Positions 21,794 through 35,271 of a DNA stretch of 64,000 nt are shown here, in pieces (the first letter of the stretch is position 1; each line of letters starts with the position of its first letter). The notes beneath the pieces were generated by a model, which was not told the DNA's origin, made no database searches, and saw nothing but the letters and a program-made list of their open reading frames with translations. Made by a program: the position numbers and the translations under genes. Origin of the DNA: Aselliscus stoliczkanus (taxonomy: Eukaryota; Chordata; Mammalia; Chiroptera; Hipposideridae). The DNA lies in the NCBI GenBank assembly GCA_033961575.1, contig CM066740.1, forward strand, positions 61,139,213 through 61,203,212, read 5' to 3'.

Positions 21794-22850
21794 AATCGCT
21801 ACCATAAATGAGGAAACCAACATCTCTCCATAAATCAAAGGTAACTGCCAAAAATCAATAAAATGAAAACAAAAGTTTTTTATTTTTATCAAATTGTAGA
21901 TACTACTGCCTGCAAAGGGCACTGAGACTGATGCTGATTAACAAGTGTTGGAACAGTGCTGAGACAGCCTGGCAGAAGCAGGGCCCATTCGTTCCAGGAA
22001 ACGAGAAGGATGAAAGGAGAACTCAGAATGAATGACTCTTGCTCTGTGAGTCATGACATTTCTGAGGGGTCCACATAACTAAATTATCTGCACACTTTGG
22101 AATACCAGCTTTAGGATATTTTTTTGGAAAAAGAGTTTGTCTCCCTGACACTCCTGAGTAACCCCTGAAAGCTGTCCCTGTCCACATCACCCCCAGACTC
22201 CTGGGGCTCCACCCAGGTAGAGACCCCACACACACACCCTGAGAGGGGCCCTTGACCAGACCACCCTGACATTCACACAAGGACACCCCCAGGCTGAGTG
22301 GATGAGACAGGATCACAGGCATTGAAATTGATAGTCGAGTCCTCCCCATAGGGGCCCTTATGTTCTTGTTCCAGATTCCTGAGAAACTTTCTTCAGCTCA
22401 AGAAAGAGACACCTCCTACTTCAAACTTCAATGGCTCAGATCTCTCTTCCTCTTCCAGAAAGTGCTGTCCAACACTGCTGCCTGCCTCTCCCTCTTGGTC
22501 CTGGTCCTCCTCCAGGTAAAATGTGGGCACAGAAATCCTCAGTGCTCTCCTGTATATTGTATACATGTGGACATTTTATATACACATACATGCATAAAGT
22601 ATGTTTGTATGTATGTGCTGTATGTATATGCCATATTTTCTTCATCCGTTTGTCTGTCCCCAAATACCATAGACCATTCAGTCATCATGGCCCCTTTTTC
22701 TCTTCCCATCGGTGTCATGGACACTTGGGTGTTTCCATTCCTTGACTGTTGGGAACAGAGCTGTCACATGGTGGTGTTGACATCTCTTAAGGTCTTAATT
22801 TCATCCCATCTGGATGTGCCCAGAAGTGGGATGGCTGGATCACATGGCAG
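21794..22850. other. Unassigned sequence with one possible exon
   Basis: No repeat is recognised. The plus strand from about 22360 to 22517 reads open and ends in a Leu-rich run followed by CAGGTAAAA, a plausible splice donor. That would suit a signal-peptide or membrane exon, but the residues match no family I know and the frame is short. Treat as unproven. Confidence 0.3.
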
Positions 22851-24630
22851 TTCTATGTGAGGAATCTCAATACTGTTTTTTCCAGGTGTGGTGACAATAT
22901 TACACTCCCACCAATTTCTCCAGAACTTTGCCAACTCTTATCTTTTTTATTTTTTAACAGCTATCTCTATGGGACGGAGGTGTTATCTCATTGCAGGTTT
23001 TTGGGGTTTTTTTTTGAGGGCAGTGTCATTGGCCCTCATATGTGGGACCTGAACCCAGGCCGCTGGCTTCCCAAACCAGCACTCAACCACCGCGCCACTC
23101 GGCCAGCCCTCATTGCAGTTTTGATTTGCGTTTCCCTGATGATTCGTGATGTGGGCCTCTTTTCATGTTCCTGTTGTTCACTTTGTGTGTCTTCTTTGGA
23201 GATATGTTCATGTCCTTTGTCCATTTAAAATCTGGATATGGGTTTTTATTGTTGTCATTTTGTTTTGTTTTGGCTGTTGAGTTGTAGGAGTTCCTTATGT
23301 ATTTTGGAAATTAATTTCTTTATCATGTATATGTTTTGCAAGTATTTCCTCCCAATTCACCAGTTTCCTTTTTATTCTGTTGTTTTCTTTCCTGTGCATA
23401 AAATTTTTAGTTTGTCATAGTGCTATTTGTTTATTTTTGTTTTTGTTACCTTTCAGTACCATAGCCAAGAAATCATTGTCCAGATGAAAGTGATGAAGGT
23501 TTTGCCGTTGTTTATTGTAGTTTCACAGTTTCAGGTCTTACATTAGAGTCTCTCACCCATTCTGAGTTGAGTTTTGTGTGTGGGGTAAGGCACAGGTCCA
23601 GAGTTACATTTTTTTTTTTTTTTGCCTGGGGATCTTCATTTTTCCCAGCACCCTTTGTTGAAGAAACTGTCTCTGTCCCAGTGTGAGCTTTGGACAGCCC
23701 TGTCAAAGATCAATGACTGTATGTTTGTGAGTCTATTTCTGTGCTCTCTCTTCTGTTTTATTGCATTATGTGTTTGTCTGTACTCCAGGACCTTACAATT
23801 TTAGTGACTTTGGCTCTGTAATATATTTTGAAATCAGGAGATGTGATTCATCCAGGTTGGTTCTTCTTTCTCAAGACCATTTTGGCTATTCTGGGTCTTT
23901 TGTTGTTCCATATTAATTTTGTTATTTCTTTTCCTATTTCTGTAAAAAAGAAAAAAAAAGAATGTGATTTTGATGGGAGTAGCATGAGTCTCAAGATCTT
24001 TTTGGGTAGTATGGACAGTTTAAAAACATTAAGGTTTCCAGTGTGGATGACTTTCCATTTGTCTCATTTATAATGTTTCATAGTTTTCATTATACAAGTC
24101 TTTAATTTACTTGGTTAAATTTATTCTCAGGCATTTTATTGGTTTTGATAGTATTGTAAATGAGATTTTCTTTTCTTAATTTCCTTTTGGGATGGTTCAT
24201 TATGAGTTTATAGAAGTGCCACCAATTTTATTTTATTTAAAAATAAAATTGTAAATATCTATTTAAGGCTTAATTTATATCATTAAGCACAATGACTTGA
24301 TACACATATATACAGTGGAATGATGACTATTTAACATATCTCCTCATGGTTCCTAGTTTTTTTGTGATGAAAGCATCTGATATCTACTCTCTGAAAAAAT
24401 CTCCAGTATTCAATACAGTATTAACTAGAATCACCACATTATACATTAGCTTACTTACTTATCCCACAAACTGTATCTTTGTCCCCTCTGACTGACATCT
24501 CCCCATCCGCCACCTTGGCAAATTCCCTGGTGACCACCCCTCTGCTCTCTGTTCCTGTTTGTCCTTTTTAGATTCCACATATGAGTGAGAACATGCAGGG
24601 CTTTTCCCCTTCTGTTTGTGGAAGTTCAGG
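22851..24630 (-). mobile_element. Old L1 ORF2 3' half
   Basis: The minus strand corresponds to the C-terminal half of ORF2 and some 3' UTR, compared with 3400-4800, with dense stops and indels. A SINE A copy interrupts it at 23001-23109. Confidence 0.75.
23001..23109 (-). mobile_element. SINE A, minus strand
   Basis: A T-rich tail and the reverse complement of the tRNA-like head are flanked by imperfect copies of CTCATTGCAGGTTTT. It lies within an old L1. Confidence 0.88.
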
Positions 24631-24639
24631 AAATTAAAG

Positions 24640-24800
24640 CCAGATCAAATAACTAGTACTCCATCCAACTAAAAACCTTCAGTGAAGCAAAGGAAACAAT
24701 CAAACAAAAAAGCAACCTGTGGATTGGAAGCAGATACTTGTCAAAAACATGAGCCAGCACTCTCCTTTCTGGGTATATATGGACAGAAGATGAAATCAGA
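24640..24800 (+). mobile_element. Short L1 ORF2 fragment, plus strand
   Basis: Blocks such as AAACCTTCAGTGAAGCAAAGG and a GTGGATTGG-type segment are typical of the L1 ORF2 C-terminal region. It is small and worn, and ends at the (AG)n run at 24802-24821. Confidence 0.5.
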
Positions 24801-24801
24801 A

Positions 24802-27637
24802 TGAGAGAGAGAGAGAGAGAGATCCTTCTTCAGGGCCTCCCAGGCAGGCAGCACCCACCAGGTAGCTATGCCACCCTAAGAGCTGAGTGCAATGGCTGGG
24901 ACTCTGTGTCCTGGGGAGGGAAGGGCACTGTGGGCCCACCCAGTCCAGCTGGAGGCTCAGGCTGGCAGGGACAGAGGGACTGAGAAAGGAGGGTGAGGAT
25001 GGGGACAGGGTGGCAGCCTCCTGTGAGGCTACTGGCGTTCGTGATGCCTGCGTGTCCCTGCTGCAGGACCAGCTCCCCAGGATTCCCACAACCTCTGCTG
25101 GACAAGGTCAGCCTCTTACAAGGTCCCTGGGCCAGGGGTATAGGACAGGGCCGCTGGGAGAACGTTCCATAACAATGACATGCAAGTGCCCAACTCTAAA
25201 CCACAGGAGCCCAGAGGTGACAGGAGGTTCTGACAAGGGCTCTGCCTGCCCAGCAGGATGATAACTGAGCTTCTCCCTGTGGGGCTGATGGCCTCCTTCA
25301 GGGGTACCCCAGACCGCAAAACTCAACTGACAACCATGGGTCCACTGACCCAGCGCCCTGAGGGTGGGATTTCAGCGTGGAGGGCCCCAAACAGGTGCAG
25401 CCTGAGGTGGCCTGGAGATTCCAGGTGGGCAGAGAGCAGGCAGAATGAGCAGGGCATGTTCTGGAATAACAGGATCACTGGCCAGGTGGGAGGTTCTGTG
25501 GAGATGGCCGTGGGCAGAAGCTGGTGGAAGGTTGCATTTCTGGAGGTGTGGGGTGGCAGGCAGCAGGAAGAGTCAGTGGGATGGGGAGCTGGGGGGAGCT
25601 GGAAGGACCACCCCCCCCAAGAGGCTGAAAGGGAAGGAAGCTCCCACACAGGGCACCCAATGCCCAGCACTGTGCCTTCTCAGGCCCTGATCACCTGAAC
25701 ATGTGCCCTCCACGTCTGGTCACAGAGAAGGGAAAGATGGGAGCATCTATGGTGCTGTCACAGTGTGGGCCAGCTGATGGTGGCTCTCACATTTACCATG
25801 GCAGGGAATGAGCCTGGTGGTCACTGCACACACACCCCAGACCTCATCAAATGGCCCAAGGAATGGCCGATCCAAGAGGAGAGATTGGGATGGGTGTAGG
25901 TCTGTCTGAAAATACCACAGTGAGAGTTCCCAGAGCCCCGACCCCCATCACCTCCTGACATTCAAATGGCTGATGGTAGGAGAGTCCCTGGGGCACTGGG
26001 CAAGCAGTGGGAATTGGGAAGTTTTCCTTAAACTGGGAACACTTCTCCTCCAGAAAATTCCAGAACAATAGAGCATTGAATTCCTGGGCAATGAGGAATG
26101 AAGCTTCCAAGCATCCACCCAATCCCCAGCCATGCACAGGTTCCCCAGGAGCTGACAGTGGGAAGAGGGGGGAACAGGGTCTTTCTGGATGGGGCTGGAT
26201 TGCCATTAGCAGGAAGAGGGGCTTCCTGGCTCACAGCTCACAGCTCCACCACCGTGCCTCACCCTCAGGTTGCAGGGTGTCAGTCACATACATTAATTCT
26301 GCAAAAAGACAGAAAGAAGGCTATGTTCAGGATAATTGATAACTGCCTATGAGGTCAAGGCCCAGAGATAGGGGAGAGAGAAAGAGAAAGAGAGAGAGAG
26401 ATACAGATAGAGAGCAAGTGGTAGGTAGTTCCTGGGTTCGTGACCAGAGATACATGTTAGGAGGTCCCTGACTGGACTCTTCCCTCATTGGCACCTTTAC
26501 CTCTAAGAACATGGGTGGGCAGGGACACACCTGAGACCCAGGGAGATAAGGACAAACTAGTTCTCCTGGCCTGGAGGATGGCATCAGGGAAGACTCTCTG
26601 AGGTCATTGGGAAGCCCTCCAGTGCGATGGGAGGAGTCTTGGTGGAGGTGGCTCTGTGCTTCTGCTCCAGGCCATGGGAGATATGGAGGACTCCACATGC
26701 TATCCACTGACAAGAGGAAGGCCTAATCTACCTGACCCCAGTGGCCAGGGATTCCCTGGGTAGTGAGTGTGGAGGGTGTGGGGCTGGCCCATGGAGAAGG
26801 ATTGGGGCTCACAGGGGAGGTGTTGGAAAGAGGAGGCCTCTGCCTCAGGCAGCTCAGGCACCATCATGGACACCACAGGCCTGGGGACTCACACAAAGGA
26901 CAGTTATTTTGCACATTCAGAGAGCCAGCATGATGGGTTCCTGGGAAGGGTCCTCTTCCTGACTGGCAGATGGCCGCCTTTTGTGTCCTGCCATAGTGGG
27001 GAGAGGGGTATGGTCTCTTCCTCATCACAGGGCACCAATGCTGTCCTGAGGACCCTACCCGCCTGTCTGCATCTCAACCTCATCACCTCCCATGGCCTCA
27101 CCTCCTAATACCATCAACTGCTTCAAAGTATTGATTGGGGGAACAAAAACAGGCATGCCATGGCACTCAGTCACAGCCGGAGGGGTGCAGGCAGGTGGGA
27201 GGGGTGAAGAGGGAATGTGAGGCTGATGGAGAGTGTGTGTGTGGCCTGTGGAGTAGAAACTGGAGGCCAAAGGAGCCCAGGGCTTGTGCTGCCTGCACAG
27301 CTCAGCCTATAGAACCACACAGGACTTGGGTGATAGAAGAAGCATTTATTATCAGAGCACCCGTGGTCTGAGAAGGCAGCATAGACAGGGTGACAGCAAG
27401 AGTTCCACAACCTGCAGAAGAGTCTGTCATCCCTGGTTAACACCTGCAAAAATTGCCTTAGCATTCTCAGACCAGCTTAGGGTTTTTAAGGGAAAACCTG
27501 GGCGTTCCCCCAGAGGCCATATTATGGGTTCCAGGGGTCTGCATGGAGCCTCCCCCGTGGACACCTGATTCTCCAGTGGAGTCAGCAACCCCAACACAAT
27601 GATGGGATTAGCCAGGTAGACCACGGAGATTATGATC
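24802..27637. other. Unassigned GC-rich single-copy DNA
   Basis: It begins with an (AG)n run at 24802-24821 and holds another purine-rich run near 26370-26405. Frames up to about 146 codons exist on both strands, but they overlap in several registers and none is recognised. No transposon family was seen. It may be non-coding flank of a host gene. Confidence 0.4.
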
Positions 27638-28780
27638 AATAAGCCTAAGTTAACTTCCGGTAAAATGGCGGAATAGACAGACGCTGTGCTAACTACCTCC
27701 CAGGATCACACTATAATTACAAACAAATTATACAGCATTCAACCCCGGAGGTCCCCGGAACACTAGATGAACAGAACTACTAAACGAAGAACTTAAAGAG
27801 GAGGCCACATCAAGTCTCATAGGAGGGGCAGAGACGAGAGAGGGCGAACACCGTGAGGGAAGCCCCAGCTGTGGGGAGGATTCTCCGATTTGGGGAGAGA
27901 CCCGCCGGCCGCACACCAAGCTCACCAGCCCAGAGTTCCTTTGCCGGGAAGAGGAGTTCCAAGATAGCTGGCAGTAAATTAGTGATGACTCTCTTTGCTC
28001 AGCACAGTGAGGTTAAGAGTGGCTAGAGAATCAGTGGGGCCGGTACACGGGCTTGCTCACCGGTGAGCACTTACCTGGTTTCTGGTGGAGGGAGTAGCTG
28101 TGTGAGCTGAGCCCAGGAGCCTGAGGAGACGGACTGAAATGAACACCTTTGGTGCAAAGGCTGGAGGTTTTTGGACTACTGTTCCCTGGTGTGGAGCCTG
28201 CATGTGAGTGGAATACAGGAGGGCGCCATTTTGACAGGATTGGGCCCTCACACAGAGGGTCAGGTCCAGGACCTAATTGGTCTGGTGGAATTGGCGCAGA
28301 AGTGCGTGTGTGCATGTGTGTGTGCATGCGTGCATGCATCCTTGGATCCCCACCCTCCACCCGGCTTATACTGCATTGCCAGGGAAATGCTGAGCGGGTG
28401 CCCTCCGGCTCCAACAAGCTGCTCACTCAGACCTGGGAGTGCACAAGCTGCCTTAGATCCCCACCCTCCGCACGGCTTGTGCTGCATTGCCAGGGAAACG
28501 CCAGGTGGGTGTGCTCTGGCTCCAATAGGCTGCTCACTGACATGCAGGAGTGTGCAAGCCACCTCGGGTCCTGGCTCTCCGCACTGTGCTTCCAGAGTTT
28601 CCAGGCTGGTGATTGATTGTCGGGCTACTCGGCCTGATCTGTGAGCGGCTGATTGGGACAGGCAAAACTGGGAGTTTCCCTGGGTGTGTTGGGCCGTGAG
28701 CTGCGTGCCTGCATGATCCAGCCAGGGCTCTCCTGGTGATCTATGTAATACATCAAAGCAATCCCAGAGCGACAGCCAGA

Positions 28781-29648
28781 ATGGGGAAACAAAGAAACAT
28801 GTCACAAGTAAAAGATCAGAAGAAACATCTAGAAATGGAACGAAATGAAAGAGAGGGATCCAAACTTTCAGAGACAGAGTTTAGAACACTGATGATAAGA
28901 ATGTTTAACAAACCTAGTGAGGACATAAGGAAGGATAGAGAAATCATAAAAAAGACCAGTTAGAACTAAAGTAACAATAACTGAAATGAAGAACACACTC
29001 GAAGAAATCACCAGTAGAGTAGATGAAGCAGAGGAGCGGAACAGCGATTTGGAAGACAAAATAGCAGAAATCACCCAGCTGGCACAACAAAAAGACCAAA
29101 GAATAAAAAGCAATGAAAATAGTTTAACAGCCCTATGGGACAAGATGAAGCAAAACAATCTTAGACTCATAGGAACACCAGAAGGAGAAGAGAAGGAGCA
29201 AGGGGTTGAGAATGTATTTGAAAGAATAATGACTGAAAACTTCCCTACCCTGATGAAGGAAATCAACATACATGCCCAGGAAGTGCAGAGGGTTCCAAAC
29301 AAGCTGAACCCAAACAGGTCCACACCAAGACACATCATAGTTAAAATGGCAAAGGTTAAAGACAGAGACAGAATCCTAAATGCAGCAAGAAAAAGACAGC
29401 AGGTTACATACAAAGGAACTGTTAGAATAACAGCTGACTTGTCTACAGAAACTCTGCAGGACAGAAGGGAGTGGCAGGAGATGTTCAAAGTGACACAAAA
29501 TAAAGGTGTACAACCAAGATTGCTCTACCCAGCATGGCTATCACTTAAAATTGAAGGAGAAGTAAAGAGCTTCTCAGAAAAGAATAAGCTTAATGAATTC
29601 ATTACCACCAAGCCAGCATTGCAAGAAATGTTAAAAGGGCTTTTTTAA
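28781..29648 (+). pseudogene. L1 ORF1 with one frameshift
   Basis: ORF1 is the L1 RNA-binding chaperone. It starts MGKQRNMSQVKDQKK at 28781. A 1-base frameshift near 28960 ends the first piece, and the rest is open from 28986 to 29648 (220 codons). That rest covers the coiled-coil region (EERNSDLEDKIAEI), the RNA-recognition segment and the C-terminal domain ending EMLKGLF. It is better preserved than the copy at 7077-8069. Confidence 0.88.
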
Positions 29649-29704
29649 ACAAAAAAAAAGGGTAAACAAGCTAACCCAGGAAGACCAGGAATACAAATAA
29701 CAAA

Positions 29705-30424
29705 ATGGCAATACATGTGCACATATCAATAATCATTTTAAATGTGAATGGGCTAAATGCTCCAATCAAAAGACAGAGAGTGGCTGAGTGTATAAGAAAA
29801 TGGGACACATGTATATGCTGTTTACAGATGGAAGAAGATATTTCATGCAAATGGAAATGAGGAAAAAAAAAAGCTGGAGTACCAATACTTATTTTGGACA
29901 AAATAGACTTTAAAATGACTACAATAAAAGACAAAGAAGGGCACTATAACCCTAATAAACATCTATGCACCCAACATAGAACTCCTAATTACATATAACA
30001 TATTTTGACAGACATAAAGACAGAGATAAACAGTAACACTATAATAGTAGCAGACTTCAACACCCTATTGTCACCAATGGACAGACCCTTTAGAAAGAAA
30101 ATCAACACAGAGAGAGGGCCTTAAATGACACTTTATTTTTTTTTTTTGAGGGCAGTGTCACTGGCCCTCATATGTGGGACCCGAACCAGGGCCGCTGGCA
30201 TCCCAAGCCAGCTCTTAACCACAGCGCCACTCGGCCGGCCCTTAAATGACACTTTAGATCAGCTGAACTTCGTTGATATTTTTAGAGCATTTCACCCTGA
30301 AAAAACAGAATATACATTCTTCTCAAGTACACATGAGACATTTTCCAGGATAGACCACGTTAGGCCACAAAAGAAGTCAGTAAATTTAAGAAGATTGAAG
30401 TCATATCAAGCAGAGATAAAGGAA
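29705..30424 (+). pseudogene. L1 ORF2 N-terminal (endonuclease) remnant
   Basis: The endonuclease start is visible ([16 protein letters not shown]), with stops and small deletions. It is interrupted by SINE A at 30136-30240, then lost near 30425, where sequence jumps to the L1 3' UTR. Reverse transcriptase is absent. Confidence 0.8.
30136..30240 (-). mobile_element. SINE A, minus strand, inside ORF2
   Basis: A poly-T tail and the reverse-complement head ending CACTCGGCCGGCC are flanked by CCTTAAATGACACTTTA (30119-30135 and 30239-30255). Confidence 0.93.
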
Positions 30425-31164
30425 AAACTGATGGTTGCTGGTTGGGAGGGAGTGGGGATGAGGGAGAGGGGGAAGGTTTTGGACAGCATAGGTGGGTGAC
30501 TACAATGTTGCCGCAGGGATATGGATGCAGTTCTGGGAATGTAATTGATAATGTTGTGAAGAGACTATTATATTAAGCGAAATAAGTCAGTCAGAGAAAG
30601 ACAAGTACCATATGATCTCACTTATATGTGGAATATGAAAAACTGAGTGAATGATCAAAGTAAACAGACTCATAGATATAGAGGGAAATCTGAGGGTTGC
30701 TAGTTGGGAGGGGTGTGGGGATAAGGGGTAAGGATAAGGGATTAGACAGCATGAATAGACAACTACAGTATTGCCACAGGGATATGAAACACAGTTCGGG
30801 GAATATAATAATGGTGTAAAAATTTTGTGGTGTGTCAGATAGTCACATGTCTTGTTAGGGAGACCACTTCATGTATGGAATAGAGGCTTGATCACTGCAC
30901 TGTACACCTGAAGCTGATGTTGTATAATATTGTATGCCAACTGGAACTGAATGTATAGTCATGGGATGTAGAGTATACTGTGGAAGGGAGTCAAAGGAAT
31001 TGTAGTGGATATGTATGATATGGGGGGGAGGAGTGAGGTGGCGAACTGGGGATGGGGGGTTGTAACTTTGGGGGGTAAAGAGTATAACTACTGCATTGTG
31101 TTGTACACCTGAAACTAATCTAAAAATAAAATAAAATATAAAAATAAAAATAAAATAACCCTAA

Positions 31165-33080
31165 TGTATTAATCATAAGTTTCAGGGTAATTTATTAAAA
31201 CAGGGAATTGGGTGGGACAGGCGACATTTCAAGTTCTAATTTCAGGGCATGATCTATTGTTAAGCTATAGGTAGGTCAAGGAAAGGTGAGACAAGGGATG
31301 TGGAGGGGCCTCTCCTATGGAGGTTCCAACAGGGCCGTATTTCAGGGTGAGCAGATGGTCAGGGTGGGTGGGCAATGTGTGGGGCCCTGGATGTCAAGGC
31401 CACCTAGGTGGGTGACAGGTGGCTCTAGCAGGGGTGAGTGGGAGAGACTATTTCAGAGTGGGAGGTCAGAAAGTGAGAGTCTGGGGGTGGGGCCATTGTC
31501 CACGTGGAGGCAACGTCCTGCGCCTCCCCAGACATGATTCTAAGAGAGGTTCTGCCCAGGGAAGGTATGGAAGTGACAGGGTAGGGAGGGGCAGTCATCT
31601 ATTACTTCCAGTCCCCCTGGGGAAATAGAAGTTCCCAGGGGACAGGCAGAAGTGAGCAGTCCTGTTGGAGACAACTGGAGTGTGGACGGGCTCCTGAGGA
31701 GTCTCAATCAAGGTGCTAAGAAGCTGGAAAGCCCCGGGAAGGGGCACAGGTTAAGGGAAGGTGACTACCCAAGGCCCCTAGACGCTGTCTGCTCCAGCTC
31801 TCAGTACCGGTCACCACAGTTCATGTCCCTTGTGTGTGTCATGTGTCTTCACCCCATCTTGCATCTCAGGTCCCCCAGGTCCCATCTCATCAGGATATCA
31901 GGCTTGAATCCAGGATCTTGTGGTGTCCATCCCACAGAGGCCCCTCTAGGCCACATACATTGGAACTAACTGAGAACTAATTAGACTCCCAAGTGCTCAT
32001 GATTTGTTCAGGGACAGAGAGCTCATGACTGCAGTCCTGTCAGAGAGAAGAATGGGGACACAGATCCGCCACTGTCCCGGACAGTTCTTCAGCCCCCTGG
32101 ACAATGTTGCCGTGGACTGCTCTTCAGGGGAGGGGGTGTGCCCTGATGTTATGACTTGGGGTGGCTCCCAGTCCACTGTTTCCTTCACTCTGTCCTCTGA
32201 GATTGCCTTCCTTTTCCACATGTTCATCACTTGCTTTGGCCACTTCTGAAAAAGGGGGAGGCCCCAGTGGACACAACACAGTCAGGCTTCAGGGCAGCTC
32301 AGACGCTGCTCTGGGAGTGTGGAGAGGAGGAGGGGGCATTTGCTGCCACGCTCGTTGTTCAGGAGCAAAGGCCATGGCTGGGCAGGCAGTCCCCAGGGAT
32401 CTTTGCAGGGCTCAGTCAGCATTCCCTGGGGTTGGGAGCCTGCGATGGCTTGGCCTCTGCCACCTCATCAGGTCCTGCTGCCCCTGGGAATGGCTGTGGG
32501 ATCCGCAAAGGAGTTGTGGGGCCCTGGCTCCTGGGGTGGCCCTGGGAGCCCAGCTTCCACGTGGACCGCCCCCCACACTGCTCTCCTAGGCCAGCTTGGG
32601 GTGCTTCAAGGGGTGGGCCTGGTGCCGGGCATGTCTGTGGGGCGGTGGGGTGTGATGCTGCCCAGGTTATAAGCGATGTGTCTCCAGTGCCCGGTGTCAC
32701 ATGGCATGAGCATAGGACTTGATGTGCCTGCTGCTGTACACAGTGTGCTCATGATACCAGGGTGTCCACGGTGCCCATTTATCCATGGTGTGAGCGTGGT
32801 GCCCGATGTGCATGTGGCACCTGTGTGGTAGTGCCGGCAGAGTATGGGCCCAGTGTCATGTGGTGTCTGAATGGTACCTGGTGAGGTTGCCAGGTAGCCT
32901 GTTCAGGATGGTGCCTGAAGGTTTGAGGGGTCCATCGGACTCCCTGAGATTTATGCACACCTGGGCCCGCCAGTCTACCTCACCCAGGTGTTCCCGTACT
33001 TCTGTGAGCCTTGTTCTTGGAGGCAAGAGCCTGCTTAAACATAATCTGTCTGTTGAAAGGCAGAAAGTAAAACATTTACT
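31165..33080. other. Unassigned GC-rich single-copy DNA
   Basis: The region is G-rich on the plus strand, with frames up to 163 codons in overlapping registers (for example 32231-32722). None shows a recognised domain, and codon composition looks like random GC-rich DNA. No repeat family is recognised. Confidence 0.4.
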
Positions 33081-34169
33081 TATTTTCTTGTAAACTGAGA
33101 AATATAGTTGAAGTATAGTAATTATGGGATGCAAAACCATTTCAGGTTTTTGGGTCACTGATTCTAATTAATGGTTGGGAGTGATCAGGGAGATAGCCCT
33201 GGTTGTACTTTAAAAGTTTGAGTGCTTTCTGATTAGTAAGTTCACCTTTGATTTTTCTGAATTCTAATTTGTACAAGCAGGAGATAAACTACTAATTTCG
33301 TACAGCTGGTTATTTTCCTCATCTTTGGCTAACTGGTGCTTGTTATAGTCATTATGTTGGTGGACTCTTCTTTATAAGATGACCAGGCTGGAAAATAAAA
33401 GATTAGAAAATATAGGATGTGATTATGACATAATCAATAAAATGTTCGTTTGTTTTTTGTTTTGTTTTTTGCTTAGATCTGCCTGTGGTAAACAGGATTT
33501 CTCTTTTACATGGTATTTTTTTACATATGTTTTTCATATGACTACTTAACCTCCCTTGTACATTCTGTAATTGGGTGATTTAACTTTTTCAGTTACCTGT
33601 TACAATGTGTTTCAAGAAACATGCAAGTGCTTCCAGCTTTGAAAAGAAAAATCACAATGTTAAAATTCAACTCCTTTTTTCATACTAAATATTCCTCAGA
33701 TATCGTTATGTTGGTACTTGGAGAGGATGTCATCTTGCATGTTTCTGTGAATTGACATGTGTTTATGTGAACTCGCACCCTTTTGTAACCTGACCTCCTT
33801 TTTCTTTTAAGAGTTTTTCAGATATCATATAATGGAAAAATTCATGCTTTTTGGCTTGCCTTCATTGAGACCCTCACTGCAGCTAATGTAGAATTTTAAC
33901 ACTTGTAGTGGAAGTATCAAATACTATCCTCATATTTCTTAGAACCCTAAACCTCTGGTGTCTGATTTTACTTACCCTTCATTAGCATCCTTCAATTGAA
34001 CCCTACATGGAAAACATAATTTAAGCAAAGAGGATGTATCTAGAAAAAAAATTAAAGGAGAAATCGGACAGACATAGGATAGTTAAAAAGTTTTCATTGT
34101 TTGAAAACCTTAACTTGTATTTAACATTGCAATTTTTCTTACAGGGTAATTAGAATTTATGCCACAAGA

Positions 34170-34370
34170 TCAGAGAGGTAGCATAGCAAAATGACTTGGA
34201 GGCCAGATAGATGGCTTGGGTCTGAATCTCACCTCTCATTTCTCAGCTAAAGGATCTTGGGCAAATTACATGGGCCTCGATTTCTTCATCTGAAAAACAA
34301 GGATGATAGTAACTGTATTATAGGGTTCTTGACTCATAAATGACTATTCGGTTAGTTCAATTCATTTGAG
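34170..34370 (+). repeat. MIR-like ancient SINE
   Basis: The order of blocks is typical of MIR: a GCTTGGGTCTGAATCTCACC-like segment, CTTGGGCAAATTACATGGGC, TCTTCATCTGAAAAACAAGG, then a GTAACTGTATTATAGGGTT-like segment. It is strongly diverged, as expected for a pan-mammalian relic. Confidence 0.75.
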
Positions 34371-34579
34371 TCAAATTCAGTGTTAATACTAATTCCACTA
34401 ACTAGCAATGTATGAAGCTCTGAAATTACAGGAGGACATGCTCACATATGCCTTGTCTTACTAATTGGACTGTAGCATACATCTGAATCTCTTTATTTTT
34501 GAAGGTTGGAAAATAAGCATTTATTATATATTCCTTGGGCCTCAAGTGAAGCAGCTCTAAGGATCTTTATATGATTACT

Positions 34580-34835
34580 TTTTTAAAATTATTTTTTATT
34601 GTGCAGAAGCATACATAACATAAAATTATTATCTTAAATGAACCATTTTTAAGGGTAGAGTTCAGGGATATTAAATACATTAAATACACTCTTGTGCAGC
34701 CATCACCATCATCCATCTCCATAGCTCTTTTCATCTTCTAATACCAAACCACCTCATCCATTAAGCACTTAACTCCCATCCATGCCCTCCTCTCCCCAGC
34801 CCCTAGCAGCTGCCTATCATCACTAATTAATATTT
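34580..34835 (-). mobile_element. Old L1 3' UTR fragment
   Basis: Blocks such as GCAGCCATCACCATCATCC and ACTCTTGTGCAGCC are typical of ancient mammalian L1 3' ends in reverse orientation. Confidence 0.55.
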
Positions 34836-35271
34836 GATGAAGAACATAAGTAACTAAATACATAGTGTGAGCATTTTTATTTTAACCATTGGTTTTGAAG
34901 TAAATTGTTTTGTTTTTTCCCACATTTGTCATCCTGTCTGTAACCACTTCAGGTTGTATGTTTTATGTTTGCTTGAAGCATATAGATTTTCTAAATAAAC
35001 ACTGCCTGGCAACTCTTCATTTGATCATTGTGGAACTAATCCCTCACCAACAGTTTTACTAGGAATTTTGACAAGAAGTACCAAATAACTGATTTGAGTT
35101 TGATTTCTACCCATGTCTTTTGCATAACTTCCAGTTACTGCCTTGCAGTGGCATTGCCAGATTTGCAAAACAGTTTAGATCTGCTTTGGTGCAGTGACTC
35201 TGTGAAGAGCTTGAGTGATCGGAAGGTTCTGCACATTACCAGAGGTCTGTCCTTCTGTGGTCGTAATTTTA

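Larger units (their letters stand above)
27649..31153 (+). mobile_element. L1 with both ends but internally deleted
   Basis: The ends are flanked by AATAAGCCTAA (27638-27648) and AATAACCCTAA (31154-31164), a target duplication with one mismatch. It has a 1.13-kb 5' UTR, ORF1, the start of ORF2, and the 3' end. Most of ORF2 is missing, with the join near 30425. A SINE A copy sits at 30136-30240. The 3' UTR block at 30425-30530 recurs at 30680-30810. Confidence 0.85.
33081..35256. other. AT-rich single-copy DNA with old repeats
   Basis: Base composition drops sharply from the GC-rich block to the left. No coding frame is supportable. It contains a MIR-like SINE (34170-34370) and an old L1 3' UTR piece (34580-34835). 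Confidence 0.5.

Noticed and set aside
31286..32722. Host gene with 100-160 codon frames
   Set aside because: Frames overlap on both strands in GC-rich DNA with no recognisable domain or consistent splice signals.
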